Source: Archegozetes longisetosus (Eukaryota > Arthropoda > Arachnida > Sarcoptiformes > Trhypochthoniidae). Taken from it: 64,000 nucleotides of DNA. Shown piece after piece: positions 1-12,530 of this stretch. Every line of letters begins with the position of its first letter. Position 1 is the first letter of the stretch. The notes below the pieces were generated by a model, which made no database searches, was not told the origin of the DNA, and saw nothing but the letters and a program-made list of their open reading frames with translations. The position numbers were made by a program, and so were the translations under genes. The DNA lies in assembly GCA_018873245.2 (NCBI GenBank), contig JAEMBT020000002.1, positions 682,001-746,000 of the forward strand, given 5' to 3'.

Positions 1-1084
1 AAAGATTCTTATGAAATATGAAGAGTTGTTCGTAAGAATGTTTCATTTCATAACAATATAATGGCTAAACTGATAAAATATTATTGCAAATCTATTGCAT
101 AATCATCGCATGAATACTGTCTTTGATGATTGTAAGATTCAATCGATGAAAACATTAAGTGAAGAAATATTTCAATACGTAACGTAGAATATAATTATCT
201 TTTCAGTTCATTAATGGATTGAGACACATGTTTTATCTTTTGGTTTCTTATTAGTGTTCACCTTTCCGTGAGATGTGCTTATCGGAAAATATAATTTTCG
301 TTTACCGGGATGCTATTTTCATGACTTTTAATTAAGAAAGCGCTAAAAATTCAGTAAGATGAATCTATATAATGATATTAGATTTGAAATCGCTGACATA
401 GAACACTCTTCTTCAACACTATAGCAGTTTTTCATAACTATTAGAAATTTTATGCTTTGATGAAATGAAACTTCATGTCTGTAACTTTAGGTTGACTCAA
501 AAATTGAATGATTATAAAGAAGTTATTATCTTTCATCAACTTTAACATTTATAATAGCTTTTCGTTAATACAAGTGTAAGATCATTCTAAAATTTATATA
601 AAATCTTGTTATTTGATCAAAAGAGTTAAATTTCCTATCTTAAGCTTCATCCAGGGATTCCGAATCTCTAACCTGAAAATGTTTTATTCCCCAGATCTCG
701 GATGAATCACTATTTCATATGATATTTAAGTGAACTTTCCCACAACTTGCTAATCAATTGGAGTTGCATAGAATAGATTTATATATGTAATTAAGAGATA
801 TTAATATGCAGAAAATTATCGAACTATTTATGATTTTATCAACATTTATGATAAATATATAACCAAACAAATTAAGTTTTCTTCTGAAGGTTTTCACTTG
901 CGAACTTGAGCATCAGAATTTCTATTAATATTAATCTATTTTTCTATAGTCATATAACTGATCAATTAGTATCGTATTAGTGTCCCAATACTAAAGTCTC
1001 GAATCCCACAGCACCTATGCCATGCCATGTAATTAACGGTGCATATCTTGTTAATGAAAAGTTTTTCTGTTAAAAACTGACAGT
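1..1084. other. AT-rich spacer, no gene seen
   Basis: No reading frame of recognisable family and no clear inverted repeat was found. It lies downstream (minus-strand sense) of the ionotropic-receptor relic that begins at about 1085. The receptor's last exon would be expected here, but I could not align one. Confidence 0.5.
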
Positions 1085-1510
1085 TTGCAACATTAGATTC
1101 GGTTCTCATTCATATATGTAAGGAATTCGATGAGAACTGATAAAAATTCTTCAAAGCATTAACGGCAGGTTTATGTGGATTTTGATAAATGAGTTGAATA
1201 TAACTTTCTCTCAAATGATCAGCTTCTTTATTAGCGAATTTTTCTATAATTTCGTTCCCGATTATTTATATCAATTTTTAAAAATTTATAAGCTTTGATA
1301 ATCACAAAATTCATTCAAGCACTTATTCTCGAATTATTAACATTCTCACTTAATTTCTAGTTTTTTCTTTTCCAGGCCAAATTCTATTGTTCATATTGAA
1401 ATAGAATCATTTTCCGTCAATAGTTGATATATTTGAATCAATTAACTTCTGAAACATATTTATTGTAGTCAGCTCCTGATTGATAAATGATGCCAATATG
1501 CGAATATTTC
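1085..1510 (-). pseudogene. Ionotropic receptor relic, 3' part
   Basis: This stretch aligns by eye, with many substitutions and small gaps, to 14505-14940 in the ionotropic-receptor gene. About 1085-1250 corresponds to that gene's exon 3 (for example the shared run ttctcattcatat), and 1395-1510 to the end of exon 2 (shared gaatcaattaact and tgattgataa). No open frame survives. It is the downstream half of a receptor copy whose upstream half lies at 3745-4140. The 2.2 kb between them contains mobile elements. A paralogue that died before or through insertion is the simplest reading. Confidence 0.7.
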
Positions 1511-1989
1511 TTTTTGAAGAGTATGAGCACCTTTAAGATTATGTGTGTAAGAGGTATTGAAGACCGATTCTAAATTGAAAGGGAATTGAGATTATTAAGA
1601 GTTAAGAATCTGATCCAACTATTGATATATTTGTAAAGATATTGTATTTTATTTTGTTTTAAGTTTGAAAATATAATTTTATTTGTTGTTAACTTCTTTA
1701 GATCTATTGTTCTAATAATGTTAAACTTACTTTATTTCAGATATATATAATGAATAAATATTTAGATGATAGGGCTATTGACAACAAAAGGATTAGACTT
1801 TTGGACGGCTTTAAAATCTTAATCTGTCGCCCCAACTCCAATAATCCAAATACTCAGACACTTCTTACAATTTTATTTGAAATACCAATAAACAAGTAAA
1901 TATTTGTTAAGTATAGGGAAAGAATGTAAAATTTTAGAAGTTCAATACACTCCAACCTTTACATATTTATCAAACTTTTAGTTTGATTT

Positions 1990-2568
1990 ACACTGGAAGT
2001 ATCTCAAGTGGTTATCAGGTTCGAATTTCGGAATGAAATTTTAATATAATATTTATCTTGACATAACTTATGAACATAATCTTAGCTGCGAATATGCCCC
2101 AAATGACTAGATATACAGGTTGAAAATAAACTATTCAAGTACTGTATCATATTAGATTATAAACGTTGCAATACTTATTTTTTAAACGAAAATTTATACA
2201 AACTTCATTTTAATTATATATAGTGAACACGATATAAGTGAAAAAATTATTTAAACATCAATTTTGATCACAATGAGAACAGTAAATAAAAAAATCAATC
2301 GTCACAATCGTTTGTATTACAATCACTTGGATCACTTTTAAAGCATAATCAGTAATTAGAATTCCTCCCCCTCCCCCAATAAAAGCTTGCAACAAGTTTT
2401 GTATATTATAACATGTTTTATACGCAGAACTAGAATATTTCGGGTGTTTATTTCTGGTCGCTCGGGGCATATTCGCAGCTAAGATCATGTTCGTTAGGTA
2501 TGTCAAGACAGATACTTTAACAAAATTTTAGTCTGAAACCTTATAACCACTTGAGATACTTCCAGTGT
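1990..2568. mobile_element. Foldback element with about 105-bp terminal inverted repeats
   Basis: Bases 1990-2095 read inverted at about 2465-2568. Shared runs include acactggaagtatctcaagt and cttagctgcgaatatgcccc. The centre contains a C-rich tract (cctccccctccccc) near 2364. No transposase is encoded; an 82-codon minus-strand frame at 2258-2506 is probably incidental because it overlaps the right arm. A separate 38-bp hairpin (gttagagcaa / tttgctctaac) follows at 2567-2604. The element sits inside the split ionotropic-receptor relic. Its superfamily is unknown. Confidence 0.75.
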
Positions 2569-3062
2569 TAGAGCAATTTGGTATGAATCTGAGTTTGCTC
2601 TAACAATTATTCGTATAGTACGTAAATCATTCATATATTATATATGTATTAATACATACGTTTTGGTGCTTTAGGCTCAAACGTAATGCTCTCTTCAAAA
2701 AAAGATATTCATATCTTCCCAAATGCAAATACGAGTAGGGTATTAATCTTACGCCAAACTGGTCGAAAAAAGATTAACGTTCGAGGTGGCTGAATTAACA
2801 CTTCTAACTATTTATCTTAAATGAGACTGCAATTTTATGAAATTTTAATCGTCGCCAAAATATTGGGATTTCCGGAAAGAAATACAGTATTTATTGAATC
2901 GATTTTAAATCTCATTTATTATGTGGTTTCAATTTCTACAATTCGATTCCATTTTTCTCAATCGAAAGTTCCAATGTTGATTTTTAATTTATTATTGAAA
3001 GTTAATTTTTCGATTGTGTCAAACAATGTCTGAAGACTTTCCCAATCGGATCCATATAAATC

Positions 3063-3302
3063 ATTGTTTTGTTTTATGAGTTCAACTGCTGATCAAATGC
3101 AACAGTTGCGGCCAAAAACTTAAGTAAGACCTATAGCGAAAAATCATTGAGTGTTAGTCAATGCCAGAGATTGTTCACCAGATTCAGTTGTGGCGATTAT
3201 GGTCTCGAAAACCTCCCGAAATCTGGAAGACCTGTTGTTTTGGATAACAATGTCTTGCGTTCATTTTTGTGTGAAAACCTGCATTCTTTTCGAAAACCCT
3301 GA
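3063..3302 (+). pseudogene. Mariner transposase relic, N-terminal DNA-binding domain
   Basis: Read from 3063 in one frame, the translation matches the start of mariner-type transposases: an LFYEF box, then a helix-turn-helix stretch with SVSQCQRLFTRFSCGDY, then GLENLPKSGRPVVLDNNVL. This is the well-known W/LFxRFxxGDxxLEDxxxSGRP arrangement of the mariner paired-like domain. One in-frame stop occurs at 3090-3092, and the frame ends at 3300-3302 before any catalytic domain. No terminal inverted repeats were recognised, so this is a fossil fragment. It lies in the sequence that separates the two halves of the receptor relic. Confidence 0.75.
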
Positions 3303-3744
3303 CAGATACTCAATAGAGAATTTTGAAATAGTTATTGATACATATTTAATAAAATTGATATGAATATATTAATAACTTTTGAATTCAGGAGTTATTGGTA
3401 TAATTATAATCAAGAAATTAAATGAAAATAAGTTCTACATCATATCTAAATATTAGCAAACTTCTCAACTCATAACTCATCGTTATCCTGTACTATTCCT
3501 TCATATTGAATGCACCACTTGGCTTATAAATGAAAAAACTCTCTTTTGATACTTATATCTAACGCCCACTCTTCCTCTTTTCCTCCATCCATGTAATCAT
3601 TGTTCTACAGAAAGTAAAGTCTTGAGGGGTCTGATCATATGACTATCCCTTAAACTCTTCACTTCAACTTCTGCTTCTAATACATATAGCTGTGTAAGAA
3701 TATGAGCATTAGATAAGATTTAACATAGAATAAAACTTGAAAAA

Positions 3745-4140
3745 CTTGTTCAAATATTGTATAAATTGTCATACTCCATAACATTAACGTAACAGATGCC
3801 CAAGTAGTCAATAGGAAATCGTCATTCATTTTTAAGTTATCGTCAATTGATAATTGCAAGCTAATATTGTTATTCCGACTAAATTATGCCCTCTGGAACA
3901 AAATTTTCCTATTGGACTGTTTATTACTTGAATCATAAAGTCATTGAAATTGTAATTATTGCTAATAGTATTGAGAACCAAATCGTTAGTGAGAATGTTA
4001 TAACTAGTTGTTGAGATAGGCGATTGAAAATACAGAATAGTCTCACTCCCTCTTCTAACCAGTGGTCAGGTTGCAAATAAGAAAGCCATTCTTACACTGC
4101 TGTCTGTAAGATCTAAATTTGACTAAATTTTGATAATTCG
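3745..4140 (-). pseudogene. Ionotropic receptor relic, 5' part (TM1-TM3)
   Basis: The minus strand matches exon 2 of the receptor at 14761-15342. The fragment MNDDFLLTTWASV parallels MNDNVLLTIWAFV of the intact gene, and the plus-strand run agaaagccattctt...gatctaaatttg near 4080-4130 parallels 15289-15342, including an acceptor-like AG at the same exon border. Frame breaks and substitutions prevent translation. It continues the fragment at 1085-1510: the break falls in the same short aatat-containing stretch of the parent exon. Confidence 0.7.
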
Positions 4141-6214
4141 AAGGAATCGATGTTGAAATAATTTGGGAAGATCTTTATTTTAGTTTATTAATCTCAAAAT
4201 TCTTGATGTCATTCTTCAAGATCAAAATGAAACCACTAAATGAATTTTTAAAATCTAACTTATATAGTACTTTAAAAGTTTTCCTATTGATTGAATCCTT
4301 ACAGTTTACAGTTTCCCAAAATAGCACTTTCTCACAATACTAGTGCATAAGTAGTGGTGCTTTGCAAGAAAGCATACCAGTTGGTTTCGAAGATGTAAAC
4401 TGTGGGATTTAAAGTTCGGGTCAACATTGGATGGCGTCCAATGCAATGTTCATATTGGACAATTTCTTATCACAAACAACAAACAAAAAATGATGAAAAA
4501 TTTCAGTTATAATGCTATGTTCATTACATTATGTTAGTAAACACTTTTTGTTGATAAGAAAAATAATCTTTCTCTCATCTTTCCTTCATCTTTATCTTTT
4601 AAAATAACACTCATTTTTAACATGTGTTTGAAAACACGTGCATGTAGATGTTTTAAATTTTGGTGTGCAATTTTTTTAATTGATAAAAAGTTCTATATTT
4701 GTCAATCTTATCATAAACTTGCAGTTTGTTGCGGTCTGAACTTTAAATTCAATCCTTTATAATATGCAAACTGTACTTCTGGAAACTGCTCAACCATAAT
4801 TTAGTAACGTATATTTTTCTGAATAGTTAACAAGAGTAGATTTTAAATATGAAATTTTAGCCCCACTTATACCCCTTTCATGAAGTTATACTTATTCTAT
4901 AGAACTGTTAGAATTTTGCGACCGTTGCAGGAAATGCTTTTCGAGTTAACACTCCTCAACCAAAATGATGAATCTGAGCTAAAATTTTCAGGCCTCTCCT
5001 GAGTTGAAACTAGAGCTTAAAAATTAAAGGGAGCCAGCCGCCACATTTTGGGTATTTTGCTTAATTCCTGATGATTTTGAATCAAACCAACAGGTATAAT
5101 CTGCTTAAAGAACTAATCATAAAGCTCGCAAAGGCATTAAATAAATGAGTACTCAGAGAATATCGAAACTCAGTACTTAATATAGATACTATTCATAACT
5201 AGATTCGAAAGAGATTAAGTTTAAGAATACTTTTGAATCTTTAACAAAAGTTCCAATTTAATAAGAAAATGGAGTTAATAGTTCAACTGTTTATCCAGTT
5301 ATGCTCAAATACTAGAAAAAATGACCTCCAGTATCACCATCAATCTGGAGTCTGAAGGAAAAATTCGGACTCTGGACACCTGGCAGCCATAATCTAAGTT
5401 AAGGATGACGTTAGATTACTTCGTGACCTGATAGTATCCTTTCTTGTGTTAAAAATTGTGTAGATAATAGATCATTTTAAGTTAACTATAACATTTGAAT
5501 TAATTTCAAACTTTTTCCAGTTAAAGTTAACTTTAGCTTTAATTAAAATTAAATAATTCAATCACCTAAATAAACTTTGACTTTAACTAAAATAAAGATG
5601 AAAAACTTAAATTATTTCAGTTTATAAAATAATACCCACCTTTTCAGGTCAATATTACAAAAAAGGCAAAAGCAAGGGATTTGCAAACACATTTCTGGGA
5701 ATGGATTACCGGAAAATGTATTTCATTAATTGGTTTAATGTTTAATATCAATTTCTTTGACATATTTTTGCTTTACTTTGAAGAAATGTTTTAGTTTAGT
5801 ATTATTTAACGAACGGTTAAAAACCTCCTTTAATTATTTTAAGTTAGCTTGTACAGAGACCACAGAATCTGCACAATATAGATCAAAACTATACGTTAAC
5901 AACTATAGCCTCTAACTTAAACATAGCGAGGTTGCTAATAATGCTAATCTTTTATCATCGCTTAATATCTGGCTTCGATTGAATTTTAATAACCAAGAGA
6001 AAAGAATCAGTTTGAAAGTAATTCCGAAAAAATTATTACCGGATAAGTATAACTCAATTATTTTTGTGTTTTGACGAATGCTTTTCAAATGAATATTTTT
6101 TTGAGGAAGAGCCTTGGGTTTAAGTCTAAAATACTAAAAGGTATACATCGAGACATATAGACATATAAGTTTTGATTTGATTTAATCATTCAACTCTTAA
6201 CAAACGGAGAAATA
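4141..6214. other. Spacer without recognised gene
   Basis: No coding region was recognised. Weak inverted similarity exists between 4300-4430 and 4720-4800 (tttaaagttc / gaactttaaa with flanking matches), suggesting a very old inverted-repeat element. A short hairpin cattgga-tggcg-tccaatg lies near 4432-4452. Confidence 0.4.
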
Positions 6215-7150
6215 AAGACTGTGCAATATATTAGGTGTTTTTTACAATTAGCGCGTGCTGCATAGATAACACGTTCTTTATCGTTGAGATAAATAGGACA
6301 CAATTCTTTAAGTCTCTATTTTTGTGTTTCTTTGGAATTTTTACAAAATATCTACAAATAAGCGAATGACACGACAAGAACAAGAAGTACTCAATAAAAG
6401 AGTTGTGCAGTTTCCCACGTCGTCAATAATTGCTCATTATTGACAACGAAACTTATGTTCCGATATACCCAACACAAGTCCCTGGAAAACGTTATTTTCA
6501 TGCAAGAAGTAAAAAAGAAGTTTCAGATAAAATCAGATTTTAATCTAGAGAAAAGTTTAAAACAAATATCTCATTTGGTAAACCATAGATCAGTTGGGTA
6601 ATGTTAGCGAGTCCTTCATTTCTGAGCGAAGCCTAGATGGTTACATATATAAAAATTAGTGCTTAAAGAAACGATTGCTCCCTTTCATCAATAAACATCA
6701 TCCGGACAAGAAAATACTGTTTTGGTCCGATCTGACCACTAGCCATTATCGTAAGGGCGTACAGGAATGGCTAACAGCGAATATCATCGATTTCGTTAGA
6801 AAAGAGGACAACGCGCCTAACGTACCGCAAGCGCGTCCTATTGAGAGATACTGGTCATTATACAAAACTGAATACCGAAAAATCCAAAATGCACCAAAGA
6901 TCTGACTTATTTTAAAAGAAAGTGGCGACAAATATCAAAGAAAGTAGTACAAAATTCTGCACAACAACCAATGAGTAGTATCAAAAGAAAGTTGCGCGCG
7001 ATTGGGTATAGAGGGGTTTTGGCACCGATTAAAGAAAACAAATAACAAATACAATATTTACAGAACATTTGTATAAATTTTCATTAAAATATTCTGAATT
7101 TTTCTAATATTATTAAAGTTTAAAAAACACCTAATATATTGCACAGCCCT
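6215..7150 (+). mobile_element. Tc1/mariner element (DD37E type), decayed
   Basis: A 936-bp element is bounded by about 31-bp terminal inverted repeats sharing the core tgtgcaatatattaggtgtt, and by TA dinucleotides on both sides (6213-6214 and 7151-7152), the expected Tc1/mariner target duplication. Inside, the plus strand encodes transposase pieces. The first catalytic aspartate lies in IIDNETYVPIY (about 6430-6550) and the second in ILFWSDLTTSHY (6715-6755). The glutamate of PQARPIERYW follows the second aspartate with 37 residues between, hence DD37E. In-frame stops occur around 6544 and 6656. The N-terminal DNA-binding domain is missing or unrecognisable. Confidence 0.85.
6675..6905 (+). 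pseudogene. Tc1/mariner transposase fragment, catalytic C-terminal part
   Basis: This open stretch of 76 codons carries the second catalytic aspartate (WSDLTTSHY) and the catalytic glutamate (RPIERYW) of a DDE transposase. In the same frame upstream, about 6570-6674, IYKxCLKKRLLPFI-like sequence continues through a stop, so the original protein extended further. The frame begins at TTG, not ATG. It is part of the element at 6215-7150 and cannot make an active enzyme as it stands. Confidence 0.8.
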
Positions 7151-8616
7151 TAGTATAGAGATAAGTACAAAGTGTCTCAAAATTGACGCTTCATCAATTT
7201 TTAGAGTTAAAATTAAAATTATTTAATTTAAGATTATAATTTTAATACGTCATAATACCTCCAAGGTATGCAGATTATAAATAACCGCAAAATTGTTAAA
7301 ACACCTACTTGTTTACAAAATGTCACCGAGTTTTGATCAGCGTATTTTCACTGTGTGAAATTATTATTATTTTAATAAAAGCATAAAATCAGTTCAAAAT
7401 GAATACGAAAAAATATGGACGACATACAGCGCCTGTAAGGTTCTAAAGGAGGATAATATTTTTCTATGGATGCCTGAGCTCAGTCCGATTTCGATGAGCG
7501 GCATATCATTTGAAAGGTCTTTTAATGCTGAACACAAAAGTCTTTAGGCACTTTTACCAAAATCAATAGTTTTTGAGTTATGAGGGAAAAACCACCTATA
7601 TGTTAAAACTCGATTTTTTCGTGGTTTTAACCACAAAAATATAACTTTTGTGTTGCCCGCTCCATACTACATGGAGGTAAACCCGAAGGGAGCATAAAAC
7701 TAAAACCAGAACTATAAATAAAATACAAACTAAAAGGTTGAAATAATTAATTTGTGTCAGCGCTATCCGGATAGACAAAATGTTTAAAAAAATCATCAAA
7801 TTGTCTACCTGGTGACGTAATCTCGGATAGGTACCTGCCATATCCGAGATACCACAGAACTGTCATTATGTGTGCACAGCACCCGACAGTTCTGAGGCCA
7901 TTTTGCACTCACAACAGTATTCAATTATTGCATCATTACTGGAAGCGCTTTGCCAGATTTAGAAAGACAGTAGCCTTCTAGAGGCTTCCTCTATGGTGAA
8001 CATCTAATTCTGCTTGACAAGATCTTTCTAAAGATATATATATTATAAAGGTTTTGGTCTTATAATGTATGAATTTGTAATAACCGTCCCATATCTTTTG
8101 GAGCTTATAACTCGGAAACGGAATGAGATAGACTATAAGTTGTATATATATTTCGACTCAGGGAAGTGAGATCTATTCAAGGAAACCTAAATCAGCTGAG
8201 CCTACAAATGCTTTTCATTATCACTCCCACCTCAAACCCAATGCGTAGATTTAAACTCTGCAATTATTGAATATGTTATCGTTGTTAAACTATTAATATT
8301 TTGACATTAAATTACTAAACAATATCTTTATGGCTCTGATTTCGGAAAAACAGCCTTAGCAAAATTGCATAAATACAAATATAGATGACTTAGAAATTAC
8401 AATTTAACAAATATTGAACGTTACTCATTAATTTCCTAATTTGTAAAAACTTCTCATATTAATCTGAATGCAAAGCTAACCTCAATAATTATGTCTGTCT
8501 TTCAAATATCATAGTTTTTATCATCAAATTAATTAAAAGTAAAACTTTGAAACATAACTTTCTGTGAACTTTAGTAAATTGACAAATTTATTGCGCATAT
8601 ATTTCTATATCTATTG
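7151..8616. other. Spacer with two adjacent hairpins
   Basis: No gene was recognised. Two consecutive hairpins occur at 7819-7849 (stem atctcggata / tatccgagat) and 7857-7895 (stem cagaactgtc / gacagttctg). A minus-strand open frame at 7596-7841 crosses the first hairpin and matches no family I know. Confidence 0.45.
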
Positions 8617-10502
8617 CACAGTTTATAAACAAAAATATGCCACATATTTGAAATTTTATTTATTAATCTAAAAGTTCTCCTTCGATGGAATCTATGAAAA
8701 ACCTTGAATAAATTATTTAATTTATAATAGTATTCAATAAAAAATTGACAGAATCTACCCCCTGTTGAAGAACATTATTTGAGTTAATATTTAAAATTTC
8801 AAATATGTAACGTAATGTTTGAATTATATAATAGCAAATTATTCGGCATGAGAAAAATTCTGTAAACTTTAATATTGAATATATTTCAGAATTTTTTTGC
8901 ATGTCAAGGCATCAATAATTTGCTATTATACAATCTTCCAATTAACTATGGACCGTTGGTTATATGACCGTAAAAATTTACTAGTTGATCATATTTTGAT
9001 GAAATTTTTTTTACACAAACTAGCATAACATCAAAGTTGTTTTATACCATTAATTCTCAAAAACGACCTCTATATTTAAGAAAAAAAATTATTCAAAAAT
9101 GCCTATTTTTCCCATAGAAACGCATATAATATAATATAAAAAATATTTTATTATTGAAATTAATTTTAACAAATTTAAAAAAATTTTTTAAATAAGAAAT
9201 TTGAAATTAATTAATAATAGCTCTGGCCAAAATAAGGTGAGGCCTCAATTCACCAAATATTACATAGGAATTTCAAATTAATAATGAAATCAAATTGAAG
9301 TTATAATTAAAAATCAAAAGAATTTTAGGCAATTTTGGAAATCACTATTATTCTCGACAAATATTTCAATTCAACTGAACCTATAAACAAATTTTAATGA
9401 TAGGTTTTCACTAAAATTCAAGTAAAAAAGTATATAAAATCATCGAAAAATTTAAAGTACCAACTAAATTTGATATAGTTCCTTATTCTTTAGTTCGATT
9501 TTGATTTCAGAAATATTGTTTGTGAATAATCATGGAAGGAATAATTTTAAAAAAAGAAATTTTCAAAAATTCATCCTGATAAAATTTTTATTACTCATAT
9601 TTAAAAACTTAAAAACTATAAAGTGTATTTGAAATTTTTCAGTTCTATTTTGTAAAGTTTGGAAAATGAATCGATATGTGTTTCAGGAAAATTTTGAAAA
9701 ATTATTAATTTGATTATGATAGCTTGTTAAGCAATAACGCAATCAATATAATAAAGTTTGGGAAATTTATAGTTTAGAGCTTATGGGAAAAGTAACGTAG
9801 AAATCAAACGGCGATTAAGTAAGAATAATTATTGTATTGATTGCATTGATGCTTAACAAGCTACCATCATCAAATAAATAATTTTTCACAAATTTTCTAA
9901 AACACATATCGATTCATTTTCCAAACTTTACTAAATGGAATTGAAAAATTTCAAATACACCTTATACATTAAAGCTATAAAACATGTTATAAAAATTTAC
10001 CAGGATGAATTTTTGAAAATTTCTTTTTTAAAATTATTCCTTCCATGATTACTCACAAACAATATTTCGGAAATCAAAATCGTTTAAGTCTAATATAGTT
10101 TAAATGTGAAAAACTGGTCGTTTTCAATTGAAATTTTTTTATATTGAACCTTGATATTTTTCGAATTTAAATAAATTATTTAACTTCGTCATCATTAAAG
10201 TTTGTGCACGGAAAATTTTATCAGAATATGATTATCCAGTAAATTTTTATGATCATTTAATCAACGGTCCATAGTTAATTGGAAGATTGTATAATTCAAA
10301 CATTACGTTACATATTTGAAATTTTAAATATTAACTTAAATAATGTTCTTAAACAGGGGGTAGATACTGTCAATTTTTTATTGAACACTATTATAAATTA
10401 AATAATTTATTCAAGGTTTTTCATAGATTCCATCGAAGGAGAACTTTTAGATTAATAAATAAAATTTCAAATATGTGGCATATTTTTTGTTTATAAACTG
10501 TG
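8617..10502. mobile_element. 1.9-kb imperfect palindrome (giant foldback element)
   Basis: The two halves are reverse complements over almost their whole length. The outermost pair is cacagtttataaac at 8617 and its complement ending at 10502. Further paired blocks are 8640-8950 with 10285-10500, 8925-8995 with 10225-10300, and 9490-9745 with 9830-10080. The loop is about 9750-9830. The left arm has about 480 extra bases (roughly 9000-9480), so one arm has gained or the other lost sequence. No transposase frame is present. RNA from either strand would fold into a very long hairpin. Confidence 0.8.
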
Positions 10503-10503
10503 A

Positions 10504-10578
10504 AATAATAATAATAATAATAATAAAAATAAAAAATAAAATAATAATAATAATAATAATAATAAAAATAAAAAATAA

Positions 10579-10617
<39 letters not shown>
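10504..10617. repeat. (AAT)n microsatellite
   Basis: An imperfect AAT/AATAAA tract in which a block of about 50 bp (AAT units followed by aaaaataaaaaataaa) is itself repeated in tandem. It lies directly between the giant palindrome and the MULE relic. Confidence 0.9.
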
Positions 10618-10639
10618 CTTAGACTTATAGCCGAATTAT

Positions 10640-12530
10640 AGTCTTTATACGTGGAATAGTACTTGCAGCATATTGGTTAATTTGGTACTGAGTAGGACTT
10701 CTTTCTTCAAAGCATCTACAAATTTCCAAATAGTCGGATGTTGTGCAACCAATAAAAGCTAAAACGTCGGTGCCAAACTTCGATATTATTGTTAGCTTTA
10801 GGAATGTTTTCGAGAACTGCGTCATATTGATTCCATAATTGAATTGCATATGAGGGTTGAAGCCGATTTGTCCGACGTAAAGTTGTCGGAAGACGACCAA
10901 CATAATAATCTTCGAAATAATCAAGAAGTGGGCAAAGATTTTCATTTTCTTGGAAGAATTCAGAGGTCATAAGTGCATCATAAGCAGTTGCAACATTAAC
11001 AACGAGAACAAAAGAAAGACACGCCAACTTTTTAATATTTGATGCAAACTCAGGTTCATTAATATAGCGGTGTTGTATTTGGTTTCCTTGAATTCTTCTC
11101 CAAACACTGAGTTAGATGGAAGAAACAACTACGATGAACAGAATTAGGAAATGATGCTTGAAATGCATTAATCGGCACTCTTTCAAAGTCAGTTAATATT
11201 GAAACAGGATTCAAATTCTGTTGAAGATCTTTCAGCGTTTCAAAAACACGCTGATAAGTCGCTTCTCTTCTATTTTTCATCAAAATGAAAACGCAAGGTA
11301 AAACTGTTTGGCGTTGAATGCAATCTATGTTTTACAACTGATTGAAAAGTTTGGGCGTGATTTAAAAGTTCTATCTGCAAACCTGTGTTGGCTTTGACTC
11401 AAACGTTGGAGATTGTCACGAGTAGCAAAAATCAAATGGTATTCTTCTGAGGTGTGATCTACCTATTTAGTAGTACATAAAAGTAGAAAATTTAAAGTAG
11501 TAAAATATATTAATAATTTAAGGTCTATAAAACAAAAATAAGCAATTATTAAAAATTAAAAATTAATAAAAAATTAAACAAACACAGTTCGGATATCTCA
11601 TAAAAGACTGTGAAACAAGTTCTTCTTAGGATTGACTGAGCGCCACCAGGACTCCTTCAGATGCTTTAATAACATCTCAGGGGTGGTACCATGCATCCTC
11701 CGAAGTATCTTTATCTTCAGCAGTGATCAAAGGCAACATATGACCCCTCGGAGGAGATAATTGCATATAACTCTGAAGCTTTCATATTTATAGAAGCTAA
11801 TGCTAATATGCTAATGAGATTCATATTACAATTTACAGAAATATTTATACTATTTTGCACGTGTCTAAGAAATTTTCTAGAAAAATTACAAAAGTGCAAA
11901 ATCATAATCGTCGTAATAAATAACACGCGTGTATTACTGATAGTAACTTTCTATAGTCAACTAAAGTTGACTTTTTAACTGTAGATCACTCATGACTTGT
12001 AGATCACAACTCAGGAGAATGCCAATTAAATAAGTTCCATGTCTTCAGATTCTTCATCATAATTTACTATTTCATTATTGTTTTCACGGCCATCAAACAA
12101 AAGAAACTCTTGATTTGTCAAAGTTTTGCGAAACTATTCAGGGATATTAAGCTCTTGTATATTGTGGGAATTTGCAGGTGCATGATTGGCAATTTGCCGT
12201 TTTCATTGTATTATTCTTTTTAATAAATTAAAATCTGAAAGCACCGTTGCAACTGACGGTTCAAGTCCGACAGTCAAATCCGCAATAATTTCATTTTTGG
12301 TTTTTTTTGTGTTGTTAATATTTTTTTCATTTCTTGCAATACTTCTTTCACGCATACAAAAGCAGGATCTACCTCATGATTATGAATATTTTTGCATTTT
12401 ATGGCCTCATTATTGGAAGTCACATCTCTAGCTTTGCACTTAAAAGGGGCATACTGAATGCATTTCCAATACTGAGAGGTATGTAATGCCTTATCTTTAC
12501 GAAATAAGTAGCCATTATATTTCAAAGACT
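10640..12530 (-). pseudogene. MULE (Mutator-like) transposase relic with FLYWCH domain
   Basis: Read on the minus strand from 12530 down, the pieces come in the order of a MULE protein. A FLYWCH zinc-finger-like domain comes first (YNGYLFRKDKALHTSQYWKC...NHEVDP, 12360-12530). Next is a linker with conserved SDFNLLKRIIQ-like sequence (12020-12310). The catalytic region contains NLQRLSQSQHRFADRTFK (about 11370-11430), ILTDFE (about 11185-11200) and FPNSVHRSCFFH. Last comes LLDYFEDYYVGR...NNNIEVWHRRF (10770-10950). The catalytic residues are visible, but there are several stops, a frameshift near 11095 and roughly 540 bp of unrelated sequence at about 11466-12012. The 5' end is cut off at a mariner fragment on the other strand. 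Confidence 0.85.
11466..12012. other. Insertion splitting the MULE relic
   Basis: MULE-like protein sequence stops at about 12012 (linker) and resumes at about 11466 (VDHTSEEYHLIFATRDNL), so the DNA between is probably an insertion. The motif gtgatctac at its left edge reappears inverted (gtagatcac) twice near 11983 and 11998. I could not assign the insert to a family. Confidence 0.5.

Noticed and set aside
2258..2506. 82-codon frame in the foldback element
   Set aside because: It overlaps the inverted-repeat arm and a C-rich tract and encodes no recognisable domain.
2821..3033. 70-codon plus-strand frame just upstream of the mariner relic
   Set aside because: It does not match mariner or any other family; probably incidental.
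7596..7841. 81-codon minus-strand frame
   Set aside because: No family resemblance; it crosses a hairpin repeat and looks like chance in AT-rich DNA.
12186..12431. 81-codon plus-strand frame
   Set aside because: Antisense to the MULE linker and FLYWCH region; the minus strand carries the family motifs.
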